Shown in pieces: positions 27,935 to 38,324 of a stretch of DNA of 64,000 nucleotides. The stretch is from Mycobacterium tilburgii. GTDB lineage: Bacteria > Actinomycetota > Actinomycetes > Mycobacteriales > Mycobacteriaceae. Positions within the stretch are counted from its first letter, which is position 1; each line of letters opens with the position of its first letter. Where the stretch lies: positions 273,442-337,441 of the forward strand of contig NZ_LR655690.1 in NCBI RefSeq assembly GCF_902168065.1, written 5' to 3'. The notes under the pieces were generated by a model. That model was not told the DNA's origin. It saw nothing but the letters and a program-made list of their open reading frames with translations, and ran no database searches. The translations under genes and the position numbers were made by a program.

Positions 27935-29104
27935 CGGCAGGTCCGACGTTGCGCCGCCGACAGCACCCGGTCGCGTTCGGTGCCGTCCTGGGCGAGGTGG
28001 AAGACCGTGCGCGCCAGCATAATGGCGCCGTCGACTACCGTACGGTCGGCGCTCGGCCCAGCGGCGGCCGCGGCGAAGGCGCGCTGGTGCACGGTGGCAC
28101 CGCCGGCGTCGCCCCCGATTAACGGGTGGATGCCCGGCAGGACGTGTGTTTGCCCATGTCGGTGCTGCCTATCGGCAGCGCCTTCTCGTACTCGGTCGCA
28201 ATTGGTTCCCCCCCGAGGCGGCGCATCTCCTCGCGGCAGGTCTCGGCCAGCCACGCGTCGGGTCTGATTTCCACGTAAGCCGGTGCGGGCGTGTCGATTT
28301 CGTATTCGCAGCCGGCGGCCAGCGCACCCGCGGCGAAGCAGGCGTACGCCCTGTCCTCCAGCTCGCGCAGCTAGTCGATTTCGGGTGCGCGCATCGCGTA
28401 CTGCAGCGTCGCGCTGCCGGGGATGACGTTTACGGCCTGGCCTCCGTTGGTGACAATACCGTGGACCAGCTGACCGGGCGCCAGTTGCTGACGCAGCAGG
28501 CCGATCGCGACCTGCGCGACGGTGACCGCGTCGGCGGCGTTGACGCCCAGAAACGGCGCGACGGCTGCGTGCGATTCCTTGCCACGATAGTCGACGGTCA
28601 CCTCGGTCAGGGCCAGGGACCGGGCGGCAGCGATGTCGATGGGGCCGGGATGCAGCATCACGGCGGTGGCGTCGAACATTTCGGCCTCCAGCAGCAGCGC
28701 CTTGCCGCCGCCGGCTTCCTCGGCTGGGTGCCGATCAGGGCGACGGTCAGGCCCAGCTCATCGGCGACCTCGGCCAGCGCCAGCGCGGTTCCGACCGCGG
28801 AGGCCGCGATGATGTTGTGGCACAGGCGTGTCCGATGCCGGGCAGGGCGTCGTACTCCGCGCAGACGCCCACGACCAGCGGACCGCTGCCGAAATCGGCG
28901 CGGAACGCGGTGTCCAGCCCGGCTGGGGGCCTTGGCGACGTGGAAGCCGCGCTCGGCCACCAGCGCCTGCGTCTTGGCGCAGCTGCGGCGCTCGGCGAAC
29001 GCGAGCTCGGGTTCGGCATGGATTGCGTGCGACAACTCGACAAGATCGGCGCCAAGCCGCCGCACCGCGTCTTCGACGCTGTCCAATGCGGAGTGGGTTG
29101 GCAT
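27931..29104 (-). pseudogene. amiB1: M20-family amidohydrolase AmiB1, disrupted
   Basis: Start ATG 29102-29104 (LDSVEDAVRRLGADLVELSH), then LVVGVCAEYDALPGIGHAC with metal ligands in another frame, then VTVDYRGKESHAAVAPFLG and VNVIPGSATLQYAMRAPEID. That frame ends at an in-frame TAG (28371-28373), after which LRELEDRAYACFAAGALAAG continues. Two more frameshifts near 28170-28140 lead to the final HQRAFAAAAAGPSADRTV. At least four shifts and one nonsense codon. Homologous to amiA1, which follows it with a 4-bp overlap. Confidence 0.88.
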
Positions 29105-29152
29105 CCTCGGATTATCTCACCGACCGAACCCGGCACGGACGGGTACGCCGGG

Positions 29153-29815
29153 CTACACCCGTCCGGCGATGAAGCTTGCCGCCTCGTCGGGGTACGGCGC
29201 TGTCGAGTAGTTGTGGTGGGCGTCCCGGTCGCGGCCGCCGACGACGCAGACCGGATCACCCGGGCTGCACAGACCGATGGCGCGGCCGGCGAATTGTTTG
29301 GTCGTCGACAGCGGGGTGTCGACCGGTTGCCGGGATTGCCGAACATGGCGACCGCCCGGACCTTGTTGGCCAGGTCGGGATCCGGTGCCGGCGGCCAACC
29401 CGAACTCACCGACGGTGTTGCCCAGCGGCGGCACTCCGGCCAACATCGACACCGCGGCGGCGCCCTGCGAGAAGCCGCCGAGGACCAAATGGGTGGCCGG
29501 ACACTGGTCGGCCATCGCCGCGATGTGATCGCGGGCGTCGTTGGCGCCGTCTGCGGTCTGCAGGAAGTTGTAGCTGGCCGGGTAGTTCACCGCATAGTTG
29601 TCGACGGCGCGCTGGCCCAGCGAGGGTTGCAGCGCAGCGAAGAGCGCATCACCGACGGCGCCGAGGCCCGGCGGCTCGTTGGTTCCGCGGACGAAGATGA
29701 GTTGGACGTTGGGGCAATCCGCTCGCGCCGGCGTTGCGGAACCACCGATGACCGCGACCACCGAGACCGCGATTGCAAGTACCAGGCCAACAATCGACCG
29801 TCTGCCAAAACGCAT
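29153..29815 (-). CDS. Secreted cutinase-family serine esterase with a compensated frameshift
   Basis: About 220 residues. Signal peptide [20 protein letters not shown] ending near ARADCPNVQ, then the cutinase fold: [14 protein letters not shown], nucleophile motif [14 protein letters not shown], Asp in [10 protein letters not shown] and His in AHHNYSTA. A stretch of about 28 residues near 29320-29400 reads out of frame ([20 protein letters not shown]). The neighbouring frame there gives the family-like [19 protein letters not shown], so a +1 and a -1 shift cancel. Length and catalytic triad survive but the core strand is replaced, so activity is doubtful. ATG 29815 chosen; 29836 is possible. 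No cutinase lies here in H37Rv. Confidence 0.75.
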   Translation of the reverse strand: MRFGRRSIVGLVLAIAVSVVAVIGGSATPARADCPNVQLIFVRGTNEPPGLGAVGDALFAALQPSLGQRAVDNYAVNYPASYNFLQTADGANDARDHIAAMADQCPATHLVLGGFSQGAAAVSMLAGVPPLGNTVGEFGLAAGTGSRPGQQGPGGRHVRQSRQPVDTPLSTTKQFAGRAIGLCSPGDPVCVVGGRDRDAHHNYSTAPYPDEAASFIAGRV

Positions 29816-29858
29816 GTGGAAAATCCTGGCATACATAGCGAAGCTAAGCTCGCTGAGT

Positions 29859-30665
29859 GTGACGGACGTTGCACCCGGGGATATGCAGCTGGCACGCCAA
29901 GCCGCACAGGTCATTCGCGAGCGCACCGGCGTCGAGGAGCACGACGTCGCAATCGTTCTCGGGTCGGGCTGGTCGCTGGCGCTTGCCGAGCTGGGCACGG
30001 CCACCGCGACGCTGCCGCAAGCCGGGCTGCCCGGCTTCGCCGCGCCCCGCGCGGCTGGTCATCCCGGCGAGCTGTTGTCGGTGCGCATCGGCGCACACCG
30101 GGTGCTGGTGCTGGCCGGCCGGATCCATGCCTACGAGGGACACGACCTGAGTCATATCGTGCACCCGGTGCGGACGGCCTGCGCGGCGGGGGCGGGGATC
30201 GTCGTACTCACGAACGCGGCCGGCGGCCTGCGCACCGACATGCGGGTAGGGCAGCCCGTGCTGATCAGCGATCACCTGAACCTGACCGCGTGGTCGCCCC
30301 TGGTCGGTGCTCAGTTCGTCGATCTGACCGACGCCTACGCGTCCCGGCTGCGCCGGCTGGCCCGCGACGCCGACCCCGAGCTGACCGAGGGTGTGTATGC
30401 CGGCCTGCCCGGCCCACATTACGAGACACCAGCCGAGATCCGGATGCTGCAGACCCTGGGTGCGGACCTGGTCGGCATGTCGACGGTGCACGAGACAATC
30501 GCGGCCCGCGCGGCGGGTGCCGAGGTGCTGGGCATCTCGCTGGTGACCAACCTGGCCGCCGGCATCAGCGGTGCTCCGCTGAGCCATGCCGACGTGATGG
30601 CGGCCGGGGCGGCCTCGGCGGCCCGGATCGGGGCGCTGCTGGCCTCGATCATCGAGCGGATCTAG
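29859..30665 (+). CDS. deoD: Purine nucleoside phosphorylase DeoD
   Basis: 268 residues, intact. Trimeric PNP that splits inosine and guanosine with phosphate. Visible: [11 protein letters not shown] (phosphate-binding Ser), [65 protein letters not shown] 29859 matches the M. tuberculosis protein length. Only 43 bp separate it from the divergent cutinase ATG, so its promoter must lie close to or inside that gene's 5' end. Works with add, cdd and deoA nearby in nucleoside salvage. Confidence 0.96.
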   Translation: MTDVAPGDMQLARQAAQVIRERTGVEEHDVAIVLGSGWSLALAELGTATATLPQAGLPGFAAPRAAGHPGELLSVRIGAHRVLVLAGRIHAYEGHDLSHIVHPVRTACAAGAGIVVLTNAAGGLRTDMRVGQPVLISDHLNLTAWSPLVGAQFVDLTDAYASRLRRLARDADPELTEGVYAGLPGPHYETPAEIRMLQTLGADLVGMSTVHETIAARAAGAEVLGISLVTNLAAGISGAPLSHADVMAAGAASAARIGALLASIIERI

Positions 30666-30677
30666 CAGAATGGCCTG

Positions 30678-32171
30678 GTGACGCAACCGCTCAAGTTCGG
30701 CACCGCCGGACTCCGTGGTCCGGTTCGCGAGGGCCCGGACGCCATGAACGTCGCCGTAGTGTCGCGGGCGACGTGGGCGGTGGCGCGGGTGCTCACCGCG
30801 CGCGGATTGGCCGGGTCGCTGGTGATCGTCGGGCGTGACGCCCGGCACGGCTCGGCGCACTTCGCAACAGTAACCGCGGAAATCCTTGCTGCCCAAGGTT
30901 TTAAGGTGCTTCAGCTACCGGGTTCGGTTCCCACGCCGGTGGTCGCGTTCGCGGTGCGCCACACCGGCGCCGCCGCCGGCATCCAGATCACCGCCTCCCA
31001 CAATCCGGCCACCGACAACGGCTACAAGGTCTACTTCGACGGCGGCATCCAGATCATCCCGCCCGTCGACACCGAGATCGAAACCGCGATGTCGACAGCG
31101 CCTTTCGTCGACCGGATCCCACGAAAAGCCTTGGCCCCCAACGACACCTACATCGTCGAGCGTTACGTGCGGCGTGCGGCGGCGGTACGGCGGAGCACCG
31201 GCTCGGTACAGGTGGCGCTCACGGCGCTGCACGGGGTCGGCGGTGCTGTCGCGGTCGAGACACTGCACCGGGCCGGGTTCGGACAGGTGCACACCGTCGG
31301 CGCCCAGTTCGCACCCGACCCCGACTTCCCCACCGTGGCGTTCCCCAACCCCGAGGAGCCCGGCGCTACCGACGCGCTGCTGGCCCTGGCGGTCGACATC
31401 GACGCGGACGTCGCGATCGCGCTGGACCCCGACGCCGACCGCTGCGCGGTGGGCATCCCCACCGATTCCGGGTGGCGGATGCTCTCCGGCGACGAAACCG
31501 GTTGGCTGTTAGGCGATTATATCCTATCCCGAGAGCGGCAGCCGGGCACCGCCGTTGTCGCCAGTACCGTGGTGTCCTCCCGGATGCTGGCCGCGATCGC
31601 CGCCCACTACGGCGCCACTCACGTCGAGACGCTCACCGGGTTCAAATGGCTGGCGCGGGCCGATGCCGGAGTGCCGGGCGGGCGCCTGGTCTATGCCTAC
31701 GAAGAGGCGATTGGCCACTGCGTCGACCCGGTCGCGGTGCGGGACAAGGACGGCATCAGCGCCGCGGTGCTGGTGTGCGATCTGGTCGCGGAGTTGCAGG
31801 CGGCGGGCCGCTCGCTGACCGACGTGCTCGACGATCTGGCCCGCCGCTACGGCGTACACGAGGTGGGTGCGGTGTCACGCCGGGTCGCCGACAGCGCGGA
31901 GGCCGCGGCGCTCATGCAGCGGCTGCGGGCCGCTCCGCCGGGTGAATTGGCCGGGTTCCGCGCGACCGTCACCGATATCGGCGACGCGCTGATCTTCGCC
32001 GGCGGCGACGGGGACACGTCGATCAGGATGGTGGTGCGCCCTTCCGGTACCGAGCCGAAGGTGAAGTGCTACATGGAGATTCGCCTTTCACCTTTCGGCG
32101 ACCTGATGTCTTCACGGACTTATGCCGCTGCGCTGCGCGCCGAATTGGCTGTTGCGGTAGAACGCTGGTGA
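30678..32171 (+). CDS. pmmB: Phosphohexomutase PmmB, N-terminally shortened
   Basis: 497 residues; the family member in M. tuberculosis is about 534. Domains and motifs are intact: phosphoserine loop [14 protein letters not shown], metal site [12 protein letters not shown], sugar-binding [13 protein letters not shown] and YEEAIGHC, phosphate loop [11 protein letters not shown]. The protein starts GTG ACG directly before [18 protein letters not shown]. The usual 35-residue N-terminal extension with its DPDP element is missing, consistent with an in-frame deletion of about 105 bp just after the start. No frameshift, so it may still be active. Follows deoD by 12 bp. The 3' end touches the upp remnant. 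Confidence 0.9.
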   Translation: MTQPLKFGTAGLRGPVREGPDAMNVAVVSRATWAVARVLTARGLAGSLVIVGRDARHGSAHFATVTAEILAAQGFKVLQLPGSVPTPVVAFAVRHTGAAAGIQITASHNPATDNGYKVYFDGGIQIIPPVDTEIETAMSTAPFVDRIPRKALAPNDTYIVERYVRRAAAVRRSTGSVQVALTALHGVGGAVAVETLHRAGFGQVHTVGAQFAPDPDFPTVAFPNPEEPGATDALLALAVDIDADVAIALDPDADRCAVGIPTDSGWRMLSGDETGWLLGDYILSRERQPGTAVVASTVVSSRMLAAIAAHYGATHVETLTGFKWLARADAGVPGGRLVYAYEEAIGHCVDPVAVRDKDGISAAVLVCDLVAELQAAGRSLTDVLDDLARRYGVHEVGAVSRRVADSAEAAALMQRLRAAPPGELAGFRATVTDIGDALIFAGGDGDTSIRMVVRPSGTEPKVKCYMEIRLSPFGDLMSSRTYAAALRAELAVAVERW

Positions 32172-32175
32172 AGGT

Positions 32176-32797
32176 GCGCGGCCCGAACTGGCGATAGCCG
32201 GCGTCGCCGAGACCGGGCACGATGAACGCCGACTTGTTGATCCCCTTGTCCACCGCGGCGGTGAACACTCGCGCATCCGGAGCGATTTCCTCAACCGCCG
32301 CAAGGCCTTCCGACGCGGCCACCACGCAGAGCACGCTGATGTTCGTCGCGCCGCCGCGCTGCAGCAGTTCGATCGTGTACCGCATAGACCCGCCGGTGGC
32401 CAGCATCGGGTCGAGTACCATCACCGGCCGTCGGTTGAGCTTGTCGGGCAGCGATTCCATGTACAGGAACGGCTCATGGGTTTGCTCGTCGCAGGCCACA
32501 CCGACGAAGCCGACCTGAGCCTCCGGGATCGCGCCATGGGCCTCATCGATCATGCCGAGCCCAGCACGCAACACCGGCACCAGCAGCGGCGGGTTCACCA
32601 GTCAGGTGCCGACCGTCTGGGCCAGCGGCGTGCGGATCCGGACCGGCACCGTGGCGGCGTCCCGGGTAGCCTCGTAGACCAGCATCAGCGTCAGCTCACG
32701 CAATGCGGGCCCGAAAGCCGGCGCCATTCGTGCGTTTGTCGCGCAACACCGTCAGCCGGGCGACGGCCAACGAATGATCGATCACACGGAGGTCCAT
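32176..32797 (-). pseudogene. upp: Uracil phosphoribosyltransferase Upp, disrupted
   Basis: Start ATG 32795-32797 ([19 protein letters not shown]). A frameshift near 32707 (extra C), then [20 protein letters not shown], and a TGA near 32605, probably from CGA Arg, precede the conserved half: [34 protein letters not shown] (PRPP loop), [16 protein letters not shown]. The family ends at GPR, but the frame here continues antisense to pmmB down to 32023, so the stop is lost too. Three independent lesions. Uracil salvage by this route is therefore probably absent. Confidence 0.88.
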
Positions 32798-32889
32798 TCG
32801 TCAAAGGGTATATAACAATCCGACGTCAGTTGGCTAAAGTGCCGCTGACACGCACGCGTGCCTGCGCCTACTCTCGTACGAGCGCTCGT

Positions 32890-33764
32890 ATGCTTTCCTG
32901 GGTGTTTCGCGAGATTCCAAGTCCCGCAAGGTTGGTCGCCGCGGTGGTGTTGACGTGGCTGGCTGCCACGCCGCTGGCTCCGCGGGTGACTGCCGCGGCA
33001 GGCGCTGCCGCGGCCCGCGCACATCGTCATCGTGGTGGATGAGAACCGTTCCGTGGGACACATCATCGGCAGCCCCCCAGAACCCGTTCATCAATGCCCT
33101 TGCCAGTCACGGCGCCAACATGATCCAGTCGTACGCAGAAACGCATCTCAGCGAGCCGAACTATCTGGTCCTCTTCGCCGGCAACACGTTCGGGATGATC
33201 AAGGACTCCTGCCCGATCAACACCGGCAACGCACCCAACCTGGGTTCCGAATTACTAAGCGCCGGTTACACATTCGTCTGCTACGCCGAGGACTCGCCGG
33301 CGGTCGGCTCACCCTTTGCAGCGCGGGCAAGTACGCCCGCAAGCACGTGCCGTGGGCCAACTTCACCAATGTGCCACCGGCCAATTCGGTGCCGTTCTCC
33401 GCTTTCCCGCGGGGCAATTACGCCGCCCTGCTGACGGTGACGTTCGTCATCCCCAACAACGACAACAACATGCACGACGGGTCCATATCGCAGGGCGATG
33501 CCCTGGCTGAACCGGCAGTTGTCCGGATACGCCAACTGGGCGGTGGCCAACAACAGCCTGCTGATCGCGACCTGGGACGAAGACAACAACAGCAGCCGCA
33601 ACCAGATCCCGACGATCATCTATGGCGCGCACGTGCAGCCGGGCAACTACAACGAACCGATGAGCCACTACAACCTGCTGTCCACCATCGAGCAGATGTA
33701 CGGGCTGCCGAAGACGGGTAACGCGGCAAACGCTCCCGCGATCGCCAGTATCTGGGCGGGATAA
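32890..33764 (+). pseudogene. sapM: Secreted acid phosphatase SapM, frameshifted
   Basis: Start ATG 32890 with signal peptide ARLVAAVVLTWLAATPLAP. Conserved pieces: HIVIVVDENRSVGHIIG, AETHLSEPNYLVLFAGNTFG, NLGSELLSAGYTFVCYAED, CSAGKYARKHVPWANFTNVP, VIPNNDNNMHDGSISQGDA, LIATWDEDNNSSRNQIPT. Four frameshifts (about 33018, 33074, 33315, 33497), at least two in C runs. In M. tuberculosis SapM dephosphorylates host PI3P and blocks phagosome maturation; this lineage seems to have lost it. Confidence 0.88.
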
Positions 33765-33813
33765 GCCGCCACCGGGCCGGGCGGGCCCACCGGTCGTCGC
33801 TATTCTGTCCCGC

Positions 33814-35130
33814 ATGGCTGCTGACCTCGTCCCGATCCACCTGAGCCTGTCCGAGGGTGACCGGTACACAGTGTGGGCACCGCGCTGGCGCGACTCGGGC
33901 GACGAATGGGAGGCGTTCCTGGGCAAGGACGAGGACTGGTTCGTCTTCGAGTCCGTTGCCGATCTCGTGGCATTCGTGCGCACCGACACCGACAACGATC
34001 TGATCGACCACCCGGCGTGGGAGAAGCTAACGACGGCGCACGCGCACAGCTTCAAACCGGCCGAGAACCGCCAGTTCGACCTGGTCGCGATCGAGGAGCT
34101 GGTGGCCGAGAAGCCGACCGAGGAGTCGGTGAACACGCTGGCCGCGGCGCTGGCGATCGTGTCGTCGATCGGATCGGTGTGTGAGCTGGCGGCGGTGTCG
34201 AAGTTCTTCAACGGCAACCCCATCCTGGGCACGGTGTCCGGCGGAATCGACAACTTCAGCGGCAAGGCGGGCGAGAAGCGCTGGCACGCCATCGGCGAGA
34301 TCATCGCGCGCAGTTGGGATGACGTGCTCACCGCCGTCGAGGAGATCGTCAGCATTCCCGAGGTCGACACGGCGACGTCGGAAAAGGCCGCGGCCGAGTT
34401 GGAAGAAGAGCGGGAAGAGCCTCAAGAAGAAGCCCAGGAAGAAACCGGCGAGTCGGACGAGACCGAAGCCGAAACCTCCGACGGCGAGACCAACGACACC
34501 AAAACCGAGGACGAGACGGTAGACTCCGAAGACGAGGAGGCCGAGGAGCGTGCGCCCGGCGACATCGTCGTGCTGGGCGGCGACGAGGACTTCTGGGTGG
34601 AGGTAGGCATCGATCCCGTCCGGATCATGACGAGTTCCGGCACGTTCTACACGCTGCGCTGCTACCTTGACGACCGACCGATCTTCCTGGGCCGCAACGG
34701 GCGGATCAGCGTGTTCACCTCCGAGCGGGCCCTGGCGCGTTACCTGGCCGACGAGCACGACCACGACCTGTCGGATCTGAGCACCTACGACGACATCCGC
34801 ACCGCCGCGACCGACGGATCTCTGGCCGTGGAGGTCACCGACGAGAACATCTACGTGCTCAGCGGGCTGGCCGAGGACATCGCCGACGGTCCCGACGCGG
34901 TGGATCGCGACCAGCTCGACCTCGCCGTCGAGCTGCTTCGCGACATCGGCGACTACTCCGAGGAGAGCACGGTCGACAAGGCGCTCGAGCCCGACAAGCC
35001 GCTGGGCAAGCTGGTGGCCCACGTGCTGGAACCGGGTTCGGTGGACGAGCCCGCCGCGCCGTATTCAGCGGCGGTGCGCGAATGGGAAAACCTGGAGAAG
35101 TTCGTCGAGTCCAGGCTGCGGCGCGAATAG
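33814..35130 (+). CDS. Conserved acidic protein of unknown function (Rv3311 homologue)
   Basis: 438 residues, intact, no signal peptide or membrane segment, so cytosolic. N-terminal domain (residues 1-185) and C-terminal domain (about 255-438) flank a very acidic, low-complexity linker of Glu, Asp, Ser and Thr (about 190-248). Residues 15-75 (WEAFLGKDEDWFVFESVADL) and 270-330 (RPIFLGRNGRISVFTSERAL) look like diverged copies of one motif. No catalytic motif recognised. Preserved amid damaged neighbours, which suggests a needed role. Confidence 0.85.
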   Translation: MAADLVPIHLSLSEGDRYTVWAPRWRDSGDEWEAFLGKDEDWFVFESVADLVAFVRTDTDNDLIDHPAWEKLTTAHAHSFKPAENRQFDLVAIEELVAEKPTEESVNTLAAALAIVSSIGSVCELAAVSKFFNGNPILGTVSGGIDNFSGKAGEKRWHAIGEIIARSWDDVLTAVEEIVSIPEVDTATSEKAAAELEEEREEPQEEAQEETGESDETEAETSDGETNDTKTEDETVDSEDEEAEERAPGDIVVLGGDEDFWVEVGIDPVRIMTSSGTFYTLRCYLDDRPIFLGRNGRISVFTSERALARYLADEHDHDLSDLSTYDDIRTAATDGSLAVEVTDENIYVLSGLAEDIADGPDAVDRDQLDLAVELLRDIGDYSEESTVDKALEPDKPLGKLVAHVLEPGSVDEPAAPYSAAVREWENLEKFVESRLRRE

Positions 35131-35165
35131 CGTGCGTTTGACGGGCCCGTGGGACTCATCTTTAC

Positions 35166-36155
35166 TTGCGGGTGTCGCTTCCCATGATCGGACCGCTGCC
35201 GCTCTACGGCTTTCAACGTCCGGCCCTGTTGCTGTTCAGTCTGATCCCGCTGGCACTGCTGGGCGTTTACATCTTGGTCCAGTCGCGGCGCCGCCATCGT
35301 CTGCGTCGCTTCACTGAAGCCGAGGTCCCGCAATCGATTTGGCGGCACCTGCCGATAGCCGTCTCGGTGCTGAGCCTGGTGCTGCTTACCATCTCGCTGG
35401 CCACCCCGACGCACGACATGCGCATCCCGCGCAACCGCGCCGTCGTCATGCTGGTGATCGACATGTCGCATTCGATGCAAGCCACCGACGTCGAGCCCAG
35501 CCGGCTCAAGGCCGCCGAGCAGGCGGCCAGTAAGTTCGCCGCGCAGCTGACGCCGGGCATCAACCTCGGGCTGGTCGGGTTCGCCGGAACCCCCTACCTG
35601 CTAGTGCCGCCGACGCCGCAACATCAGGCCACCATCGACGCCCTGCAGAAACTGCAGGCCGGCGACGGCACGGCGACCGGAGAGGCCATCTTCACCGCGC
35701 TGCACGCCATCGAGGCGACCAACCAGGACGGCAGCGACACCCCGCTCCCGGCCCGCATCGTGTTGCTGTCCGACGGCGGCGAGAACCGGCCGAACGATCC
35801 CAGCGACCCACACGACGGCGTGTACACTTCGGCGCGGCTGGCCAAGGATCAGGGGGTGCCGATCTCGACGATCTCGTTCGGCACGCCCACTGGCACCATC
35901 AGCCTGGACGGGGTGCAGGTCAAGGTGCCCGTGTCGACGGATCAGATGAAGAAGGTCGCCCAGCTGGCCGGCGGGCAGGCCTACACGGCATCCAACCTCG
36001 ACGAGCTCGAAAAGGACTACGCCGACATCCAGAACGAGATCGGGTACCGCACGGTGCCCGGGCCCGGCGGAGCGGGCTGGCTGCGGCTGGGCTTCCTCAC
36101 CGCACTGGCCGCGACGGCGCTGGCCCTGCTGATCAACCGGCGCCTGCCCACGTGA
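35166..36155 (+). CDS. VWA-domain membrane protein (Rv1481-like), first copy
   Basis: 329 residues from TTG 35166 (GTG 35172 or ATG 35184 are alternatives). Two N-terminal membrane segments (ALLLFSLIPLALLGVYILV and a second near residues 60-80), a von Willebrand A domain with a complete MIDAS (VVMLVIDMSHSMQATD, GDGTATGEAIFTAL, IVLLSDGGENRPND) and a C-terminal membrane anchor ending LLINRRLPT. In related loci such proteins act with a MoxR ATPase, which is absent here. Faces its paralogue 3' to 3', 16 bp apart. Confidence 0.9.
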   Translation: MRVSLPMIGPLPLYGFQRPALLLFSLIPLALLGVYILVQSRRRHRLRRFTEAEVPQSIWRHLPIAVSVLSLVLLTISLATPTHDMRIPRNRAVVMLVIDMSHSMQATDVEPSRLKAAEQAASKFAAQLTPGINLGLVGFAGTPYLLVPPTPQHQATIDALQKLQAGDGTATGEAIFTALHAIEATNQDGSDTPLPARIVLLSDGGENRPNDPSDPHDGVYTSARLAKDQGVPISTISFGTPTGTISLDGVQVKVPVSTDQMKKVAQLAGGQAYTASNLDELEKDYADIQNEIGYRTVPGPGGAGWLRLGFLTALAATALALLINRRLPT

Positions 36156-36171
36156 GGCCGGGCGTGATTGC

Positions 36172-37179
36172 TCAGGCCGGCAGCCGACGGTTCAGGACCA
36201 GCCCGGCCAGCACCGCGCCAGCCAGCACGACCGTCCCGAGCAGCACCCACGCCAGGCTGGCGTCGCCCTTCACGGTCTCGTAGCCGATCTGGCGTTGCAG
36301 CGTCGAGTAGACTTCCTTGAGCGACTGCAGGCTGTCGGCGTGGAACGCCTGGCCGTCGGTGATCTTGCAGATCTCCTGCAGCGTCTGATCTTCGACGGGG
36401 ACGGGAATCGTTGCGCCCTGGTATTCCACCGTGCCGTCGGGGGTGCCGAACGAGATCGTCGAAATCTGCACGCCGGCGCCCTTGGCGGCACGGGCCGCGG
36501 TAAACGCGCCCTGCGGCGCGTTGGGGTCCAGGGGGACGTTCTCGGCGCCGTCGGACTCCAGCACGATGCGGGCGGGCGGCGGACCCTCGCCGCCACCCAT
36601 AACCGCCCCCACCGTGGCAATGGCCTGCAGCGCGGTGAAAAGGCCTTCTCCGGTAGCGGTTTTCGGAGCCGGTTGCAGGCCGTCGATCGCGACCTTGACC
36701 GCACCGCGGTTCGTCGTCGGCGAGACCAACAGCGTGGCGTTGGCCGCGAAGGCCACCAGCCCGAGGTTGATGGCCGGCGTCAACTCGTCGGCGAACTGCT
36801 TACCGGCTTCCTTCGCGGCGGCCAGCCGGTTGGGTGGGACATCGGTGGCGGCCATCGACTCCGAGACGTCGATCACCAGCATCACCACGGCCCGGTTCAG
36901 CGGAATCCGAACGTCGGTCGTCGGCCCGGCCATCGCCGTCGTGAGCAGCACCAGGGACACGACGAGCAGGATCGTCGGCACGTGCCGCCACCGGCTCAGC
37001 CGGGCGGGTGCGACCCGCTCGAGCATTTCCATATTGGCGAACCGCAGGACGCGGCGGCGCCGGCCGTACTGCTGCACGACGTACAGCGCCGCCAGCAGCA
37101 GCACGGCCAACAGGAAGAGGAAGAACCAGCCGTTCTGAAAGCCCGTGAGAGACACCGGACCCAGCAGGGGCAACCTCAT
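36172..37179 (-). CDS. VWA-domain membrane protein (Rv1481-like), second copy
   Basis: 335 residues. Same architecture as the converging neighbour: start [20 protein letters not shown], membrane segment, [14 protein letters not shown], second membrane segment, VWA domain with [25 protein letters not shown] and [15 protein letters not shown]-terminal anchor ending LVLNRRLPA. The Ser usually following the strand in LFSDG is Glu here (LESDG); MIDAS residues are otherwise conserved. Clearly paralogous to the 35166 gene. From memory H37Rv has its copy at Rv1481, not here. Confidence 0.9.
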   Translation of the reverse strand: MRLPLLGPVSLTGFQNGWFFLFLLAVLLLAALYVVQQYGRRRRVLRFANMEMLERVAPARLSRWRHVPTILLVVSLVLLTTAMAGPTTDVRIPLNRAVVMLVIDVSESMAATDVPPNRLAAAKEAGKQFADELTPAINLGLVAFAANATLLVSPTTNRGAVKVAIDGLQPAPKTATGEGLFTALQAIATVGAVMGGGEGPPPARIVLESDGAENVPLDPNAPQGAFTAARAAKGAGVQISTISFGTPDGTVEYQGATIPVPVEDQTLQEICKITDGQAFHADSLQSLKEVYSTLQRQIGYETVKGDASLAWVLLGTVVLAGAVLAGLVLNRRLPA

Positions 37180-37226
37180 GTCACGCCACAGTATTCGTCA
37201 GCCGGGCAGGACGCACAGCGCCCGGC

Positions 37227-38200
37227 TCAGCCGCCGACGAGGTCGCGGCTCTGGGTGAATTTGATGTCTAGACTGCGCAGGTGAGTCTGCAGGCCCGCGT
37301 CCTGAACCGGGATCAGGTGCGCCGGGTAGTCGGTCTCGTTGTAGTGGGCGTGCCACATACCCGGCGGCGTGGTGAACGCCCCGCCGGCCTGCCAGTCCAC
37401 CCGGATCGGGTCAGCGATGTTGCCGAGCTCGTCGAGACGGGTGCCCAGCAGGGTGTAGCAGCCGCTCGGCGGCGCATCCAGGATGAGGTCGAGCGCGACG
37501 GACTGGTGCCGGTGCGGCCGCTGCTCCTGGTTGGGCGACAGCACCCCGAACATCGCCCACAGCACCGTAGGTGATGGTCAGCGTCTGCTCTTGGTTCTCG
37601 TTGGCCAGCAGCACGCTCACCCGGCTCTTGTCGTTAGCGCCCGGTTGCGTGGCGATCTCGTCCAGCTTGGCGACGGCGTCGACACGGTGAAACTTGGTCG
37701 CCCGGAACCTCGGCTCACGCGCCTCGGAGCCCAGGTAGCGTAGCAGCGGATCGTCGTGCACCCAGTACATGGCCGCCTCGGAGTCGGCGTAGAACACCCA
37801 GCGAGCCCCGGCGGGCAGGGGTGAGGAAGTCGCCCTTCTCCCACTTGACCAGCTGGCCGTTGATCGCGGCGAAGCCATGGCCGAACAGCACGTAGTACAG
37901 CTGCGAGGTGGCGTTCGGGCTGGTGTCGATCTGTTCACCGGCCCGGATGCGGACGAAGTTGGCGAGCAGGGCCGGGCTGGTCGCGGCCCCGCCCTCGACG
38001 CCCAGGTCGGCGGAGAGATCCAGCGGCACCACCCCGGTCGGCTGATCCAGGTAGACGTCGGGCCCGAACTGGGTGATCGGCATGGGCGGGACATGTCCGG
38101 AGCCGATCGGGTTGGCGGCCTTCGAGTACTCGAAGTAGCGGGCGTCGTCGGCCCAATCGGCGAAACGGCCCTCGAACCCGAACTCGGACACGTCGGTCAT
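37227..38200 (-). pseudogene. Bicupin (gentisate-dioxygenase-like) protein, frameshifted
   Basis: Start ATG 38198-38200. N-terminal cupin: LANFVRIRAGEQIDTSPNAT, QLYYVLFGHGFAAINGQLV. A frameshift near 37820 leads to LPAGARWVFYADSEAAMYWV, another near 37568 to the C-terminal cupin with PHRHQSVALDLIL and TPPGMWHAHYNET, whose His residues look like metal ligands. About 325 residues originally. Two lesions separate the domains, so loss of function is likely. Substrate unknown. Confidence 0.8.
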
Positions 38201-38324
38201 CGCGGCGACCCCCCTCCCGCACCCACATTGGCCGCCGCCGCAGCTCACCCGGCCTGGCCAACGCCGAAGGCCTTGCCGACTGGGCGCGCCGGATCGTGGC
38301 TCCCGAGGAAACTGCGGCGGTGCC

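Noticed and set aside
34380..34560. GA-rich stretch that could be a simple-sequence repeat
   Set aside because: It encodes the acidic linker of the Rv3311 homologue in a continuous frame; codon choice explains it.
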